A stretch of 64,000 nt of DNA from Gryllotalpicola daejeonensis (GTDB taxonomy: Bacteria; Actinomycetota; Actinomycetes; Actinomycetales; Microbacteriaceae): NCBI RefSeq assembly GCF_039538145.1, contig NZ_BAABBV010000002.1, positions 124,001 to 188,000 of the forward strand. Direction: 5' to 3'. Every line of letters starts with the position of its first letter. Within the stretch, counting starts at the first letter, position 1. The translations under genes and the position numbers were made by a program. Under the pieces are notes generated by a model that saw only the letters and a list, made by a program, of their open reading frames with translations, did no database searches and was not told the DNA's origin. Shown in pieces: positions 41,224 through 49,875 of this stretch.

Positions 41224-42410
41224 GAGGCCTCCTCTTTCTGGACGACCTCGATCGTCGGGTCGATGCCGTGCGCCTCTGCTGCCAGGACGGTGCGGCGGCG
41301 GCCGAGCGGCGCAAGAGTGACGACGGTGCACGCCAGCAGCCCCACGACCACGAACGCGATCGCCACCCACGTGGGCACGGTCGGCGAGAACGAGAACAGC
41401 AGCATGCCGATCGAGACGACCGCCGTCCATGCGTAGAAGATCAGCACCGCGTGGAAATGCGAGTGGCCCATGTCGAGCAGGCGGTGGTGCAGATGCTTGC
41501 GGTCGGCCGCCATCGGCGACCGCCCCGCGTTGACGCGCCGGATGACGGCGAGCCCGAAGTCGAGGAACGGCACGATCAGCACCGCCAGCGGCAGCACGAT
41601 CGGCAGGAACGCGGACAGCAGGTGGGTGCGGCCGACGACATGCTGCAGCGTCGACGGGTCGAACTGGCCCGTCACCGCGACTGCGCTCGCCGACATCAGC
41701 AGCCCGATGAGCAGGGCACCGGCGTCGCCCATGAACATGCGTGCGGGGTGCCAGTTGAGCGGCAGGAAGCCGACGCACGCGCCGATCAAGATCGCGGTGA
41801 TGACGGATGCCAGAGAGAAGTAGTTCATCGGGCTCGTGCGGACCGTGATCGAGTACGTGTAGACGAGGAACACGCAGTTCGCGATCAGTGCGACGCCGAC
41901 GACCAGTCCGTCGAGCCCGTCGATGAAGTTGATGGCGTTCATCGTGAGCACGATCACGATGACCGTGATGATGACGCTGGTGAGGGGCGACCACACCGTG
42001 AGACCGCCGATCGGCAGCGACAGGATCTGCACGCCCGACCAGGCGACGAGCCCGGCGGCCACCATCTGGCCGGCGAGCTTGGTCATCCAGTCGAGGTCGA
42101 CGAGGTCGTCGACCACGCCGATCACGACGATGAGCAGGCTGCCGCCGAGGATGCCGAGAACGGGCTTCGGGTCGTTGAAGACGATCTGCAGCAGCGGGAA
42201 CCTGCCCGAGAACTGCCACGCGGCGCCGAACGCGATGAGCACGCCGAAGAAGATCGCGACGCCGCCCAGGCGGGGCGTCGGCCGCGTGTGCACGTCGCGC
42301 TCGCGGATCGCCGGATAGAGCTTGAAGCGCAGCGCGAGGCGGTAGACCGCCCACGACAGCCCGAAGGTCACGAGCGCGGTGAAGAGACCGAGCAGCGCGA
42401 GAAGGGTCAT
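41220..42410 (-). CDS. Undecaprenyl-phosphate N-acetylhexosamine-1-P transferase (WecA/TagO family)
   Basis: The 396-residue polytopic enzyme (about 11 membrane helices) has the polyprenyl-phosphate phosphotransferase motifs VVDDLVDLDW (Asp-Asp magnesium site), NAINFIDGLDGL, MGDAGALLIG and the cytosolic DRKHLHHRLLDMG HIHH-type loop. It moves GlcNAc-1-P or a related sugar to the lipid carrier, the first step of wall-polymer or arabinogalactan-type linkage synthesis. It starts 6 bp after the tsaC-like gene and overlaps the AtpI-like gene; this order is usual in actinobacteria. Confidence 0.92.
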   Translation of the reverse strand: MTLLALLGLFTALVTFGLSWAVYRLALRFKLYPAIRERDVHTRPTPRLGGVAIFFGVLIAFGAAWQFSGRFPLLQIVFNDPKPVLGILGGSLLIVVIGVVDDLVDLDWMTKLAGQMVAAGLVAWSGVQILSLPIGGLTVWSPLTSVIITVIVIVLTMNAINFIDGLDGLVVGVALIANCVFLVYTYSITVRTSPMNYFSLASVITAILIGACVGFLPLNWHPARMFMGDAGALLIGLLMSASAVAVTGQFDPSTLQHVVGRTHLLSAFLPIVLPLAVLIVPFLDFGLAVIRRVNAGRSPMAADRKHLHHRLLDMGHSHFHAVLIFYAWTAVVSIGMLLFSFSPTVPTWVAIAFVVVGLLACTVVTLAPLGRRRTVLAAEAHGIDPTIEVVQKEEAS

Positions 42411-42416
42411 AGGGCG

Positions 42417-43277
42417 TCAGGCTTCCGGGTCGGAGCCCGCTGCGGCCTCGGTGTCGGCGGCGGCCGCATCCGCCTCGGCGGCCGGCTCGTCGGAGTCGGC
42501 CTGGACCGGCTCGGCGGGCGCAGCGGTGTCGTGCGCCTCCGAGGACCCATCGCCCAGGGCGGCCTCGGCCGCCGCTGCCTCGACCTGCTCGGGGGTCTCG
42601 AGCTTGTCGCCGATCACCGCGCGCAGCTGATCGGCCGAGACGACGCCCTGGCGAAGAATCCGCACCCCGCGTCCGTCCGCGAGCCCCGTGACGTCGACGA
42701 TCGTCGACGACTCGCTCGCCCCCGTCTCGGTGACGCCGTCGTAGGCGGCGCCGGCGAGGCCCGCGTCGAGGTAGACCTCGATCGCGTCGCCCAGCATCTC
42801 TTCGGCGGCCACGGCCGTCTTGGCAGCGGGCAGACCTGTCTTGTTGGCGCTCGACACCGCGAGCGGGCCGGTCTCACCGAGCAGCTCGAGGGCGATCTTG
42901 TGGTCGGGCATGCGCAGGGCGACGGTGCCGTGCGTCTCGCCGAGGTCCCAGATGAGCGACGGCTGGGCGGTGAAGACGATGGTGAGGCCGCCTGGCCAGA
43001 ACGCCTCGGCCAGCTGTCGAGCCTCGTCCGGCACGTCCGCGGCGAGCGCGTCGAGGGTCTTGAGGTCGCCGATCAGCACGGGAGGCGGCGACTGCCGACC
43101 ACGGCCCTTGGCGTCGAGCAGCCGCTGCACGGCGGCCGCGTTGAACGCGTCGGCTGCGACGCCGTACACCGTGTCGGTGGGGATCACGGCGAGCTCACCG
43201 CGGCCGAGCGCCTGGCGGGCCAGGCGGGTTCCGGTGAGCAGTTCGTCGGGGTCTGAGCAGTCGTAGATCGAGGGCAT
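42417..43277 (-). CDS. L-threonylcarbamoyladenylate synthase (TsaC/Sua5 family)
   Basis: The 286-residue product makes threonylcarbamoyl-AMP for the t6A modification of tRNA. The YrdC domain fills the first 210 residues: IPTDTVYGVAADAFN, LLDAKGRGRQSPPPVLI, WPGGLTIVF, ALRMPDH and the SSANKTG loop. A Sua5 C-terminal domain is absent; instead there is an acidic Ala/Glu/Asp-rich tail of about 65 residues with no fold I recognise. A TAGACT box lies 9 bp before the ATG. It is normally next to prmC, but here a transporter module intervenes. Confidence 0.92.
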   Translation of the reverse strand: MPSIYDCSDPDELLTGTRLARQALGRGELAVIPTDTVYGVAADAFNAAAVQRLLDAKGRGRQSPPPVLIGDLKTLDALAADVPDEARQLAEAFWPGGLTIVFTAQPSLIWDLGETHGTVALRMPDHKIALELLGETGPLAVSSANKTGLPAAKTAVAAEEMLGDAIEVYLDAGLAGAAYDGVTETGASESSTIVDVTGLADGRGVRILRQGVVSADQLRAVIGDKLETPEQVEAAAAEAALGDGSSEAHDTAAPAEPVQADSDEPAAEADAAAADTEAAAGSDPEA

Positions 43278-43334
43278 GACAGCCGAAGTCTACTTATGAC
43301 TTGCTTGCAACTCGCTTCGCGCCGCTGGCAGGTC

Positions 43335-43390
43335 TTGACGCGGCATCCGTAACTGCTTATGGTCTACGCAATGTGTATGTCATACACATT
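43335..43390 (+). promoter_or_regulatory. Promoter and palindromic operator of the DrrAB-type transporter
   Basis: -35 TTGACG (43335-43340), 17-bp spacer, -10 TATGGT (43358-43363). Directly at the expected start point lies AATGTGTATG-T-CATACACATT (43370-43390), a perfect 10-bp inverted repeat around one base. It is the best-formed promoter in the window. The operator is probably bound by the TetR encoded at 45203. Confidence 0.85.
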
Positions 43391-43420
43391 CATCTATCCC
43401 CTAAGCAGAAAGGGCCGATC

Positions 43421-44368
43421 ATGGACCCGAATGCAATCGAGGTCGTCGCGCTGCGGAAGCGCTACGGCCGCCGCTGGGTGCTCGACGGCGTCGACTTCGC
43501 TGCGCGCCGTGGCACCGTGCTCGCGCTGCTCGGCCCGAACGGCGCGGGCAAGACCACCACTGTGGGCATCCTCAGCACCCTGCTGCGCGCCGACGGCGGC
43601 ACGGCCCGCGTCTGCGGGCACGACGTCGCGCAGGCGCCCGATCGCGTGCGCCGCAGCCTGAGCCTCACCGGGCAGTACGCCGCGGTCGACGGTTTCCTCA
43701 CCGGTCGCGAGAACCTCGCGCTGATGGCCGGCATCGCCGGCTTGCGCGGGCGCGCCGCACGGGCTCGCGTCACGCAGCTGCTCACCGATTTCGAGCTGAC
43801 GGATGCCGCGAGCCGCCGCGTCTCGACGTACTCCGGTGGCATGCGCCGACGGCTCGATCTCGCCATCAGCCTGCTGCCCCGACCGGAGGTGCTCGTGCTC
43901 GACGAGCCCACCACCGGCCTCGACCCGCGCAGCCGCACCCAGGTGTGGCAGGCGGTGCGCGACCTCGTGGCAGGCGGCACGACGGTGCTGCTGACGACGC
44001 AGTACCTCGACGAGGCCGATGCCCTCGCCGACGACGTCGTCGTGCTCGACCAGGGCGGCGTCATCGCGCACGGCTCCCCCGCCGCGCTGAAGCGCCGCGT
44101 CGACACCGACCGCGTGGTGGTCTCGTTCGCAGATCGGGCGTCGCTGGCTCTCGGGCAGGCTGCCTCGCCGCAGGCATCCGTCGACCCTGACTCACTCACG
44201 CTCGCGATCGCCACGGCGGACGCCGCGGCCACCCTGCGCACGCTGTTCGACGGCGCCCCTGGCGCGAACGTCGCCGACGTGCGCATCGAGCGCCCGACGC
44301 TCGACGACGTGTTCCTCACCCTCACCGGGCGCCGCTCGGAGACTTCAGAACAGGAGGCGGCGGCATGA
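43421..44368 (+). CDS. ABC transporter ATP-binding protein, DrrA type
   Basis: The 315-residue product is an ATPase of the daunorubicin-resistance exporter group: Walker A GPNGAGKTTT (about 40), signature YSGGMRRRLDLA, Walker B VLVLDEPTTGLDPRSR, and the C-terminal extension with RPTLDDVFLTLTGR, diagnostic for DrrA. ATG 43421 has AAAGGG 8 nt upstream. It overlaps its permease gene by 4 nt. Substrates are usually hydrophobic drugs or secondary metabolites. Confidence 0.93.
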   Translation: MDPNAIEVVALRKRYGRRWVLDGVDFAARRGTVLALLGPNGAGKTTTVGILSTLLRADGGTARVCGHDVAQAPDRVRRSLSLTGQYAAVDGFLTGRENLALMAGIAGLRGRAARARVTQLLTDFELTDAASRRVSTYSGGMRRRLDLAISLLPRPEVLVLDEPTTGLDPRSRTQVWQAVRDLVAGGTTVLLTTQYLDEADALADDVVVLDQGGVIAHGSPAALKRRVDTDRVVVSFADRASLALGQAASPQASVDPDSLTLAIATADAAATLRTLFDGAPGANVADVRIERPTLDDVFLTLTGRRSETSEQEAAA

Positions 44369-45165
44369 CCGCGCTCACCACGACCCTCGCGCCGGCACGC
44401 GCTGCGTCCGGCATCCGCCCACTGGGCGACACCACGCGCCTCATCGGGCGCGAGCTGCGGCGCACCCTGCGCAGCTTCGACAGCCTGTTCTCGAGCCTGC
44501 TGCTGCCGACGGTGATCATGCTCGTCTTCGTCGAGATCTTCGGCGGCGCCGTGGACCGCGACGGGCACTACGTGAACTACGTGGTTCCCGGCGTGCTGAT
44601 CCTGTGCGTGGGAATGGGCGCGTCGTTCACGGCGATCAGCGTCGCGCAGGACATGACCTCCGGCGTCATCGACCGCTACAAGACGCTGCCCATGTTCGAG
44701 CCGGCCGTGCTGCTCGGCCACGTCGTCGCCGGAGTGCTGCGCAACCTCGTCGCGTGCATTCCGGTGGTGCTGGTCGCTGTCGCGCTGGGCTGGCGGCCCG
44801 CGGCGGACGCCGGCGGCTGGGTGCTCGCCTGGGCCTACCTCGCGCTCGCGGCGCTCTCGTTCACCTGGATCACCTGCTTCGCCGGCCTCGTGCTCTCCGT
44901 CGATGCGGCGCAGTCGGTGAACTTCGTGTTCCTGTTCGTGCCGTACATGTCGAGCGGGTTCGTGCCGGTCGACACCATGCCGCACTGGCTGCGCGGCTTC
45001 GCCGAGCATCAGCCATTCACACCGATCATCGAGACGGTGCGCGGCCTGTTCGCCGGCAGCGCGGACGGCGCCACCGTGGCGGCGGCGCTGGCGTGGCTGA
45101 TCTCGCTGGGGGTCGCCGCGGTCGTGGCATCCGTCATCGTCTATCGCCGGCGCACGCTTGCCTGA
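44365..45165 (+). CDS. ABC transporter permease, DrrB type
   Basis: The 266-residue ABC-2 permease has six predicted membrane helices, the first after a 45-residue cytoplasmic head; MTSGVIDRYKTLPM and FVPVDTMPHWLRGFAEHQPFTP match the ABC-2 consensus. ATG lies within the stop of the ATPase gene. The TetR gene follows after 37 bp with its own promoter. Confidence 0.92.
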   Translation: MTALTTTLAPARAASGIRPLGDTTRLIGRELRRTLRSFDSLFSSLLLPTVIMLVFVEIFGGAVDRDGHYVNYVVPGVLILCVGMGASFTAISVAQDMTSGVIDRYKTLPMFEPAVLLGHVVAGVLRNLVACIPVVLVAVALGWRPAADAGGWVLAWAYLALAALSFTWITCFAGLVLSVDAAQSVNFVFLFVPYMSSGFVPVDTMPHWLRGFAEHQPFTPIIETVRGLFAGSADGATVAAALAWLISLGVAAVVASVIVYRRRTLA

Positions 45166-45189
45166 TCTCGTTCCCGAGTGGGTGCTTCC

Positions 45190-45195
45190 TAGACT
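45190..45195 (+). promoter_or_regulatory. -10 box TAGACT of TetR gene, leaderless
   Basis: TAGACT, seven bases (GGCCGAC), then the ATG at 45203. Confidence 0.6.
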
Positions 45196-45202
45196 GGCCG
45201 AC

Positions 45203-46141
45203 ATGGCCGACCAGTCAGAGCCCGCGCTGCCCCACGCCATCGCTCTGGCGTGGGGCGTCGCGGCCAACCCGCAGCGCGGACCCAAGCGCGAGCTGTCGAT
45301 CGAGCGCATCGTCGAGACTGCGGTCGGCATCGCCGACGCGGAAGGCCTTGGGGCAGTTTCGATGGCGCGGGTGGCGCAGGAGCTCGGCTACACAACCATG
45401 TCGCTGTACCGCTATGTCACCGCGAAGGACGACCTGCTGAAGCTCATGCAGGATTCGGTGTCGGGCATCGAACTGCCTGCGGCGGGCGGCGAGGACTGGC
45501 GCGCCGAGCTGCGCCGGTGGACCCTTGCGACGATGACGCAGCTGGCGAAGCATCCGTGGATCACCGAGCTGCCGATCACCGGCATTCCCATGATGCCCGG
45601 CGAGCTCCGAACGCTCGAGGATGCACTCGCGGCCCTTGCTCGCACTCCGCTGAGCGGACTCGAGAAGATGGCGGCGATCCTCGTGCTGGCCAATCACGCG
45701 CGCGTCGCGGTCGCCATCCAGCACCAGCTGAGTTCCGCAGGCGTCTCGCCTGAGGAGGCGACGGGCGCGGCATATGAGACCGTGCTGCGCGAGCTGCTCG
45801 ACCCGGCGGAGTTCCCCGAGCTGCGGAAGGTGCTGGATTCCGGCCAGCTCACCGACCAGGAGTTCGACGACGCCGCCTTCGGGCTCGAGAGGATTCTCGA
45901 CGGCCTCTCGGCATACGTCGCGGCGAAGGGTTCAGGGGCCGAAGCGCCCGCGCCGCCGAAGCCCGACTCAGATCTGGAGCATTACGCGAAAGATCCCAAG
46001 GTGAAAGAGGCGGCGCAGCGCCGCCGCGAAGCCGAGAAGGCGCTGCGCGAGGCGCAGAAGCGCGAACTCGAAGCGCTCAAGAACGCGCGTGAGCGGGCGA
46101 AGGCCGCGGCAGAGCGCGAGGCGGCGCGGCGGCGCGACTGA
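45203..46141 (+). CDS. TetR-family regulator with charged coiled-coil tail
   Basis: The 312-residue product has the TetR helix-turn-helix at about 36-82 (SIERIVETAVGIADAEG, SMARVAQELGYTTMSLYRYV) and a ligand domain of the TetR_C type found with DrrAB transporters. Unusually, about 60 C-terminal residues form a Lys/Arg/Glu/Ala-rich predicted coiled coil (QRRREAEKALREAQK and so on). It follows the DrrAB pair and is the likely ligand-responsive repressor of the promoter at 43335. Confidence 0.9.
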   Translation: MADQSEPALPHAIALAWGVAANPQRGPKRELSIERIVETAVGIADAEGLGAVSMARVAQELGYTTMSLYRYVTAKDDLLKLMQDSVSGIELPAAGGEDWRAELRRWTLATMTQLAKHPWITELPITGIPMMPGELRTLEDALAALARTPLSGLEKMAAILVLANHARVAVAIQHQLSSAGVSPEEATGAAYETVLRELLDPAEFPELRKVLDSGQLTDQEFDDAAFGLERILDGLSAYVAAKGSGAEAPAPPKPDSDLEHYAKDPKVKEAAQRRREAEKALREAQKRELEALKNARERAKAAAEREAARRRD

Positions 46142-46160
46142 CGCGGGCGCGCGTCAGCAA

Positions 46161-46228
46161 CGCACGATTTGGCACGCAGCGGGGGCCTTTTCGGGTGACG
46201 GATCGTGCATTGTGTGCCGAAACGTGCG
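46161..46228. repeat. Intergenic imperfect palindrome
   Basis: CGCACGATTTGGCAC (46161-46175) pairs at 13 of 15 positions with GTGCCGAAACGTGCG (46214-46228), between convergent TetR and prmC. It shares a TTTyGGCA core with the stem-loops at 22538 and 51397 and could act as terminator. Confidence 0.55.
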
Positions 46229-46234
46229 CGCGGC

Positions 46235-47113
46235 TCAGGGGCGCAGCGCCGTCGTGGCGCGGTCGCGACCGGTGAGGTCCGGGTGGGTGGATGCCGCGCG
46301 CCAGCCGTCCGCGGCGAGGATGCCGCGGATCTCCTCGCCTTGCAGCTCTCCGTGCTCGATGACCAGCAGGGCACCGGGGTGCGCGAGCCGCAGCGCGGTG
46401 TGCGACAGCGCGCGCACGAGGTCGAGGCCGTCGGGTCCGCCGTAGAGCGCCATCGCGGGGTCGAACAGCCGCACCTCGGGGTCGCGCGGGACCGCATCGG
46501 CCGGGACATAGGGCGGGTTCGAGATCACGACGTCGACCGTGCCGTCGAGCTCGGCGAGCAGTGCAGGGTCGACGAGATCACCCTCGACGAGCGTCGCGTT
46601 GGCGGCGCCGGATGCCTCGAAGTTGCGCCGGGTCCACGGGAGCGCGTCGGCCGATTTCTCGACGCCGAACACCCGGGCGTGCGGCACCTCGACGGCGAGC
46701 GACAGGGCGATCGCACCGCTGCCGGAGCCCAGGTCGACGGCGATCGGCTCGGGTCTCGCGGCCTGCCGCAGTGCATCGATCGCGAACTGCACGACGTGCT
46801 CGGTCTCGGGCCGTGGCACGAAGACGCCGGGGCCGACGGCGAGCTCGAGCGACCGGAAGGCGGCGGTGCCGGTGATGTGCTGCAGGGGCTCGCGCGCGGC
46901 GCGCCTCGAGGCGAGCTCACGCACCTTCTCGACGACGGATGCGTCGGCCGAGGCATCCGTCAACGCCATCGCCTGCACGCGCCCACGCGACGCATCCGTC
47001 ACAAACCCGATCAGCAAAGCGGCGTCGACGGCGGGAGTGGGCACTCCTGCGTCGGAAAGCTGCTGCGTGACCTCGCTGAGCAAGCCTCGGATCGTAACGG
47101 GCGTCGTGTTCAT
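46235..47113 (-). CDS. prmC: Peptide chain release factor N5-glutamine methyltransferase
   Basis: The 292-residue SAM-dependent enzyme methylates the Gln of the GGQ motif in release factors. It has the helical N-terminal domain, REPLQHITGTAAF, VPRPETEHVV, the SAM loop VDLGSGSGAIALS and the catalytic VISNPPYVP. ATG 47113; TATTGT ten bases upstream may be its -10. It is usually directly downstream of prfA; here 4.3 kb of other genes intervene. Confidence 0.95.
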   Translation of the reverse strand: MNTTPVTIRGLLSEVTQQLSDAGVPTPAVDAALLIGFVTDASRGRVQAMALTDASADASVVEKVRELASRRAAREPLQHITGTAAFRSLELAVGPGVFVPRPETEHVVQFAIDALRQAARPEPIAVDLGSGSGAIALSLAVEVPHARVFGVEKSADALPWTRRNFEASGAANATLVEGDLVDPALLAELDGTVDVVISNPPYVPADAVPRDPEVRLFDPAMALYGGPDGLDLVRALSHTALRLAHPGALLVIEHGELQGEEIRGILAADGWRAASTHPDLTGRDRATTALRP

Positions 47114-47127
47114 AACCTCAGCAACAA

Positions 47128-47133
47128 TAGGCT
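47128..47133 (+). promoter_or_regulatory. -10 box TAGGCT of cysK, leaderless
   Basis: TAGGCT, six bases (TTCGCT), then the ATG at 47140. It overlaps face-to-face with the prmC promoter region (26 bp between the start codons). Confidence 0.65.
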
Positions 47134-47139
47134 TTCGCT

Positions 47140-48084
47140 ATGGCCGAGATTCTTCCTGACATCACCAAGGCGGTGGGCGGAACGCCCCTCGTCACGCTGA
47201 ACCGCGTCACCGACGACGCGGGCGCCACCGTGCTCGCGAAGCTCGAGTTCTTCAACCCCGCGTCCAGCGTCAAGGACCGCATCGCGGTCGCCATCATCGA
47301 CGCAGCCGAGGCCGATGGCGTCCTCACCGAGGGCGGCACGATCGTCGAGGCGACGAGCGGCAACACGGGCATCGGCCTCGCGATGGCTGCGGCCGCGCGC
47401 GGCTACAAGGCGATCATCGTCATGCCGGACACTATGAGCCTCGAGCGCCGCGCCATTCTGCGCGCGTTCGGCGCCGAGCTCGTGCTCACCCCGGGCGCAG
47501 ACGGCATCAAGGCCTCGATCGCCAAGGTGCAGGAGATCGTGGCGAACACAGAGGGCGCCATCTGGGCGCGCCAGTTCGAGAACCAGGCGAACCCGACCAT
47601 CCACTACACGACCACTGGCCCCGAGATCTGGGAAGCGACCGGCGGCAAGGTCGACGTCTTCGTCTCGGGCATCGGCACCGGCGGCACCATCACCGGCGCC
47701 GGCCGCTACCTCAAAGAGCAGAACCCCGAGGTCAAGGTCGTCGCCGTCGAGCCGGCCGAGACCGAGGTGCTGCGCGGCGGCGCCCACGGGCCCCACAAGA
47801 TCCAGGGCATCGGCGCCGGCTTCATTCCCGAGGTGCTCGACACCGAGATCTACGACGAGGTCTTCCCCGTGCCGAGCGACGACGCCATCGCGACCGCGCG
47901 CCGCCTCGCCGCCGAGGAGGGCGTGTTCGCGGGCATCTCGTCGGGCGCCGCAGTGTTCGCGGCGGTGCAGCTCGCGAAGCGCCCCGAGAACGCCGGAAAG
48001 ACGATCGTCGCCGTCGTTCCCGACACCGGTGAGCGCTACTTCTCGACGGCGCTCTACAAGCACCTCGCCGAGGCCGACGCGTAG
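47140..48084 (+). CDS. cysK: Cysteine synthase (O-acetylserine sulfhydrylase)
   Basis: The 314-residue PLP enzyme makes cysteine from O-acetylserine and sulfide. PLP lysine in NPASSVKDRIA (about 44), EATSGNTGIGLA substrate loop, VSGIGTGGTITGAGRYL phosphate-binding loop, GISSGAAVFA. The cysE start directly abuts its stop. The pair is leaderless and inserted between prfA and prmC, compared with the usual gene order. Confidence 0.97.
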   Translation: MAEILPDITKAVGGTPLVTLNRVTDDAGATVLAKLEFFNPASSVKDRIAVAIIDAAEADGVLTEGGTIVEATSGNTGIGLAMAAAARGYKAIIVMPDTMSLERRAILRAFGAELVLTPGADGIKASIAKVQEIVANTEGAIWARQFENQANPTIHYTTTGPEIWEATGGKVDVFVSGIGTGGTITGAGRYLKEQNPEVKVVAVEPAETEVLRGGAHGPHKIQGIGAGFIPEVLDTEIYDEVFPVPSDDAIATARRLAAEEGVFAGISSGAAVFAAVQLAKRPENAGKTIVAVVPDTGERYFSTALYKHLAEADA

Positions 48085-48621
48085 GTGCCTGCCCACCCCC
48101 TGCGCGCCCTGCGCGAGGACATCGCCGCGGTCAAGCGCCGCGACCCGGCCGCCCGTTCGGCGGTCGAGATCGTCCTCGCGTACTCCGGCATGCACGCGAT
48201 CTGGGCGTACCGCATCGCGCACCGGTGGTGGCGCTCCCCCGGTCTGAGCCTGGCCGCGCGGCTGCTCTCGCAGGCCGCGCGGTCGGCAACCGGCGTCGAG
48301 ATCCACCCCGGTGCGACGATCGGCCGCCGCCTCGTCATCGACCACGGCATGGGCGTCGTGATCGGCGAGACTGCGGTCGTCGGTGACGACGTGCTGATCT
48401 ACCACGGCGTCACCCTCGGCGGGAACCGTCGCGGGCACAGCTCGAAGCGTCACCCGACGGTCGGCGACGACGTCGTGATCGGCGCCGGTGCAAAGCTCAT
48501 CGGCGACATCTCGATCGGCTCGCACAGCCAGATCGGCGCGAACGCCGTCGTGACGCACGACTTCCCCGAACATTCGGTGCTCACGGGAATCCCTGCAACG
48601 AACCGCAACGCGCACGTCTAG
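48085..48621 (+). CDS. cysE: Serine O-acetyltransferase
   Basis: The 178-residue product makes O-acetylserine for CysK. It starts at GTG 48085, immediately after the cysK TAG. The left-handed hexapeptide helix runs from about 70 (GVEIHPGATIGRRLVIDHGMG, VIGETAVVG, YHGVTLGG); the short N-terminal helical domain is the actinobacterial or EpsC-like form. The C-terminus TNRNAHV lacks the terminal Ile that anchors CysE into CysK in enterobacteria, so complex formation may differ. Confidence 0.95.
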   Translation: MPAHPLRALREDIAAVKRRDPAARSAVEIVLAYSGMHAIWAYRIAHRWWRSPGLSLAARLLSQAARSATGVEIHPGATIGRRLVIDHGMGVVIGETAVVGDDVLIYHGVTLGGNRRGHSSKRHPTVGDDVVIGAGAKLIGDISIGSHSQIGANAVVTHDFPEHSVLTGIPATNRNAHV

Positions 48622-48652
48622 CGCGTTCAGCCACACGCAGTGCCACCTTCAT

Positions 48653-48741
48653 GCGGCGACACTAGATGCCGTTACCCCCTCGCGCGGCGACACTAGATGC
48701 CGTTTCGAGGCGCCGATTCCGACGTCTATTGTCGCCGCGCG
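48653..48741. repeat. Tandem 21-bp repeat with an inverted third copy
   Basis: GCGGCGACACTAGATGCCGTT occurs at 48653-48673 and 48684-48704. An inverted relative at 48723-48741 pairs with 48681-48699 at 17 of 19 positions, forming a stem-loop between convergent genes. Confidence 0.65.
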
Positions 48742-48756
48742 AAGGCGTGGGGGCGG

Positions 48757-49875
48757 TTACTGCGCGACGCTCGGGTCCCACTCCTCGGGAAGCGGCGCGA
48801 TCGGCGCCACGCGTGAGGTGATCTCGACCGCCGAGCCGCTGGCCGCGGCATCCCGGATCCCCAGCAGCACGTCGAGAACGTGCGACGCCAGGGCTCCGGA
48901 CGCGCGCTCGGGAACTCCCGCGCGAATCGCCCGCAGCAGCTCGACGATGCCCGTGCCGCGGCCGAACGCGGCGCCGGTCGCCGGAATCACGGTCGGCTCG
49001 CTCTGCCCATACCGCCAGAGAGTGCTGTCGCCGTCGAAGTTGTTCGGGTCGGGCAGGCTGATCGTGCCCTCTGTGCCGTTGATCTCGACGAAGCCGGCCC
49101 GCGGCAGCGCGTGCTGGAACGAGAACGTCGACTGTGCAGAGGCGCCGCTGGCGAACTCGATCAGCGCCGCGTGATGCGTGGGCACCTCGACCGGGAAGGT
49201 CTGGCCCGCGCGCGGCCCGCTTCCGATCGTGCGGCTGTCACGCGACTTCGACGACACCGCCTGCACGCGCGAGGCGGACCCGAAGGCGTGCACGAGCGTC
49301 GTGACGTAGTACGGCCCCATGTCGAACAGCGGCCCGGCGCCCGTCGCGAACAGGAAGTCGGGGTTGGGATGCCACGACTCGGGCCCCGGCACGTGGAACA
49401 TCGTGGTCGCCGTCAGCGGCTCGCCGATGTCGCCGCGGGCGATCGCACGCAGTGCGGTCTGGATGCCTGCCCCGAGCACCGTGTCGGGGGCGCACGCCAC
49501 GCGCAGGCCGGCCTTCTCAGCCGCGGCGAGCAGCTCCGCCGCCGAGTCGTGGTCGAGCGCGACGGGCTTCTCGCTCCACACGTGCTTGCCCGCCGCGATG
49601 ATGCGGTGGCCGACCTCGGTGTGCGCCGCCGGGATCGTGAGGTTCACGACCAGCTCGATGTCGTCGCGCGCGAGCAGGTCGTCGACCGTGCCGAAGGCGG
49701 GCACGCCGTACTCTTCGGCCTGCGCCTGCGCACGCTCCAGGTCGATGTCGGCGACCATGCGCACCTCGACCTCTTCGAACGTCGTGAGGTTCTTCAGGTA
49801 CTGGGTCGAGATGTTGCCCGCGCCGATGATGCCGATTCCGGTGCGGCCCGCCGCACCGCCGGTCGCCCCGCTCAC
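48757..49875 (-). CDS. Gfo/Idh/MocA-family oxidoreductase
   Basis: The 372-residue NAD(P)-dependent sugar-type dehydrogenase has GIGIIGAGNISTQYLKNL as nucleotide loop, VWSEKPVALD with the conserved EKP Lys, and a C-terminal beta-sheet domain with DMGPYYVTTLVHAFG. Substrates are usually sugars, inositols or their derivatives. The GTG at 49875 overlaps the isomerase stop by 4 nt, so the pair is one unit for oxidation and isomerisation of a sugar-like compound. Confidence 0.9.
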   Translation of the reverse strand: MSGATGGAAGRTGIGIIGAGNISTQYLKNLTTFEEVEVRMVADIDLERAQAQAEEYGVPAFGTVDDLLARDDIELVVNLTIPAAHTEVGHRIIAAGKHVWSEKPVALDHDSAAELLAAAEKAGLRVACAPDTVLGAGIQTALRAIARGDIGEPLTATTMFHVPGPESWHPNPDFLFATGAGPLFDMGPYYVTTLVHAFGSASRVQAVSSKSRDSRTIGSGPRAGQTFPVEVPTHHAALIEFASGASAQSTFSFQHALPRAGFVEINGTEGTISLPDPNNFDGDSTLWRYGQSEPTVIPATGAAFGRGTGIVELLRAIRAGVPERASGALASHVLDVLLGIRDAAASGSAVEITSRVAPIAPLPEEWDPSVAQ

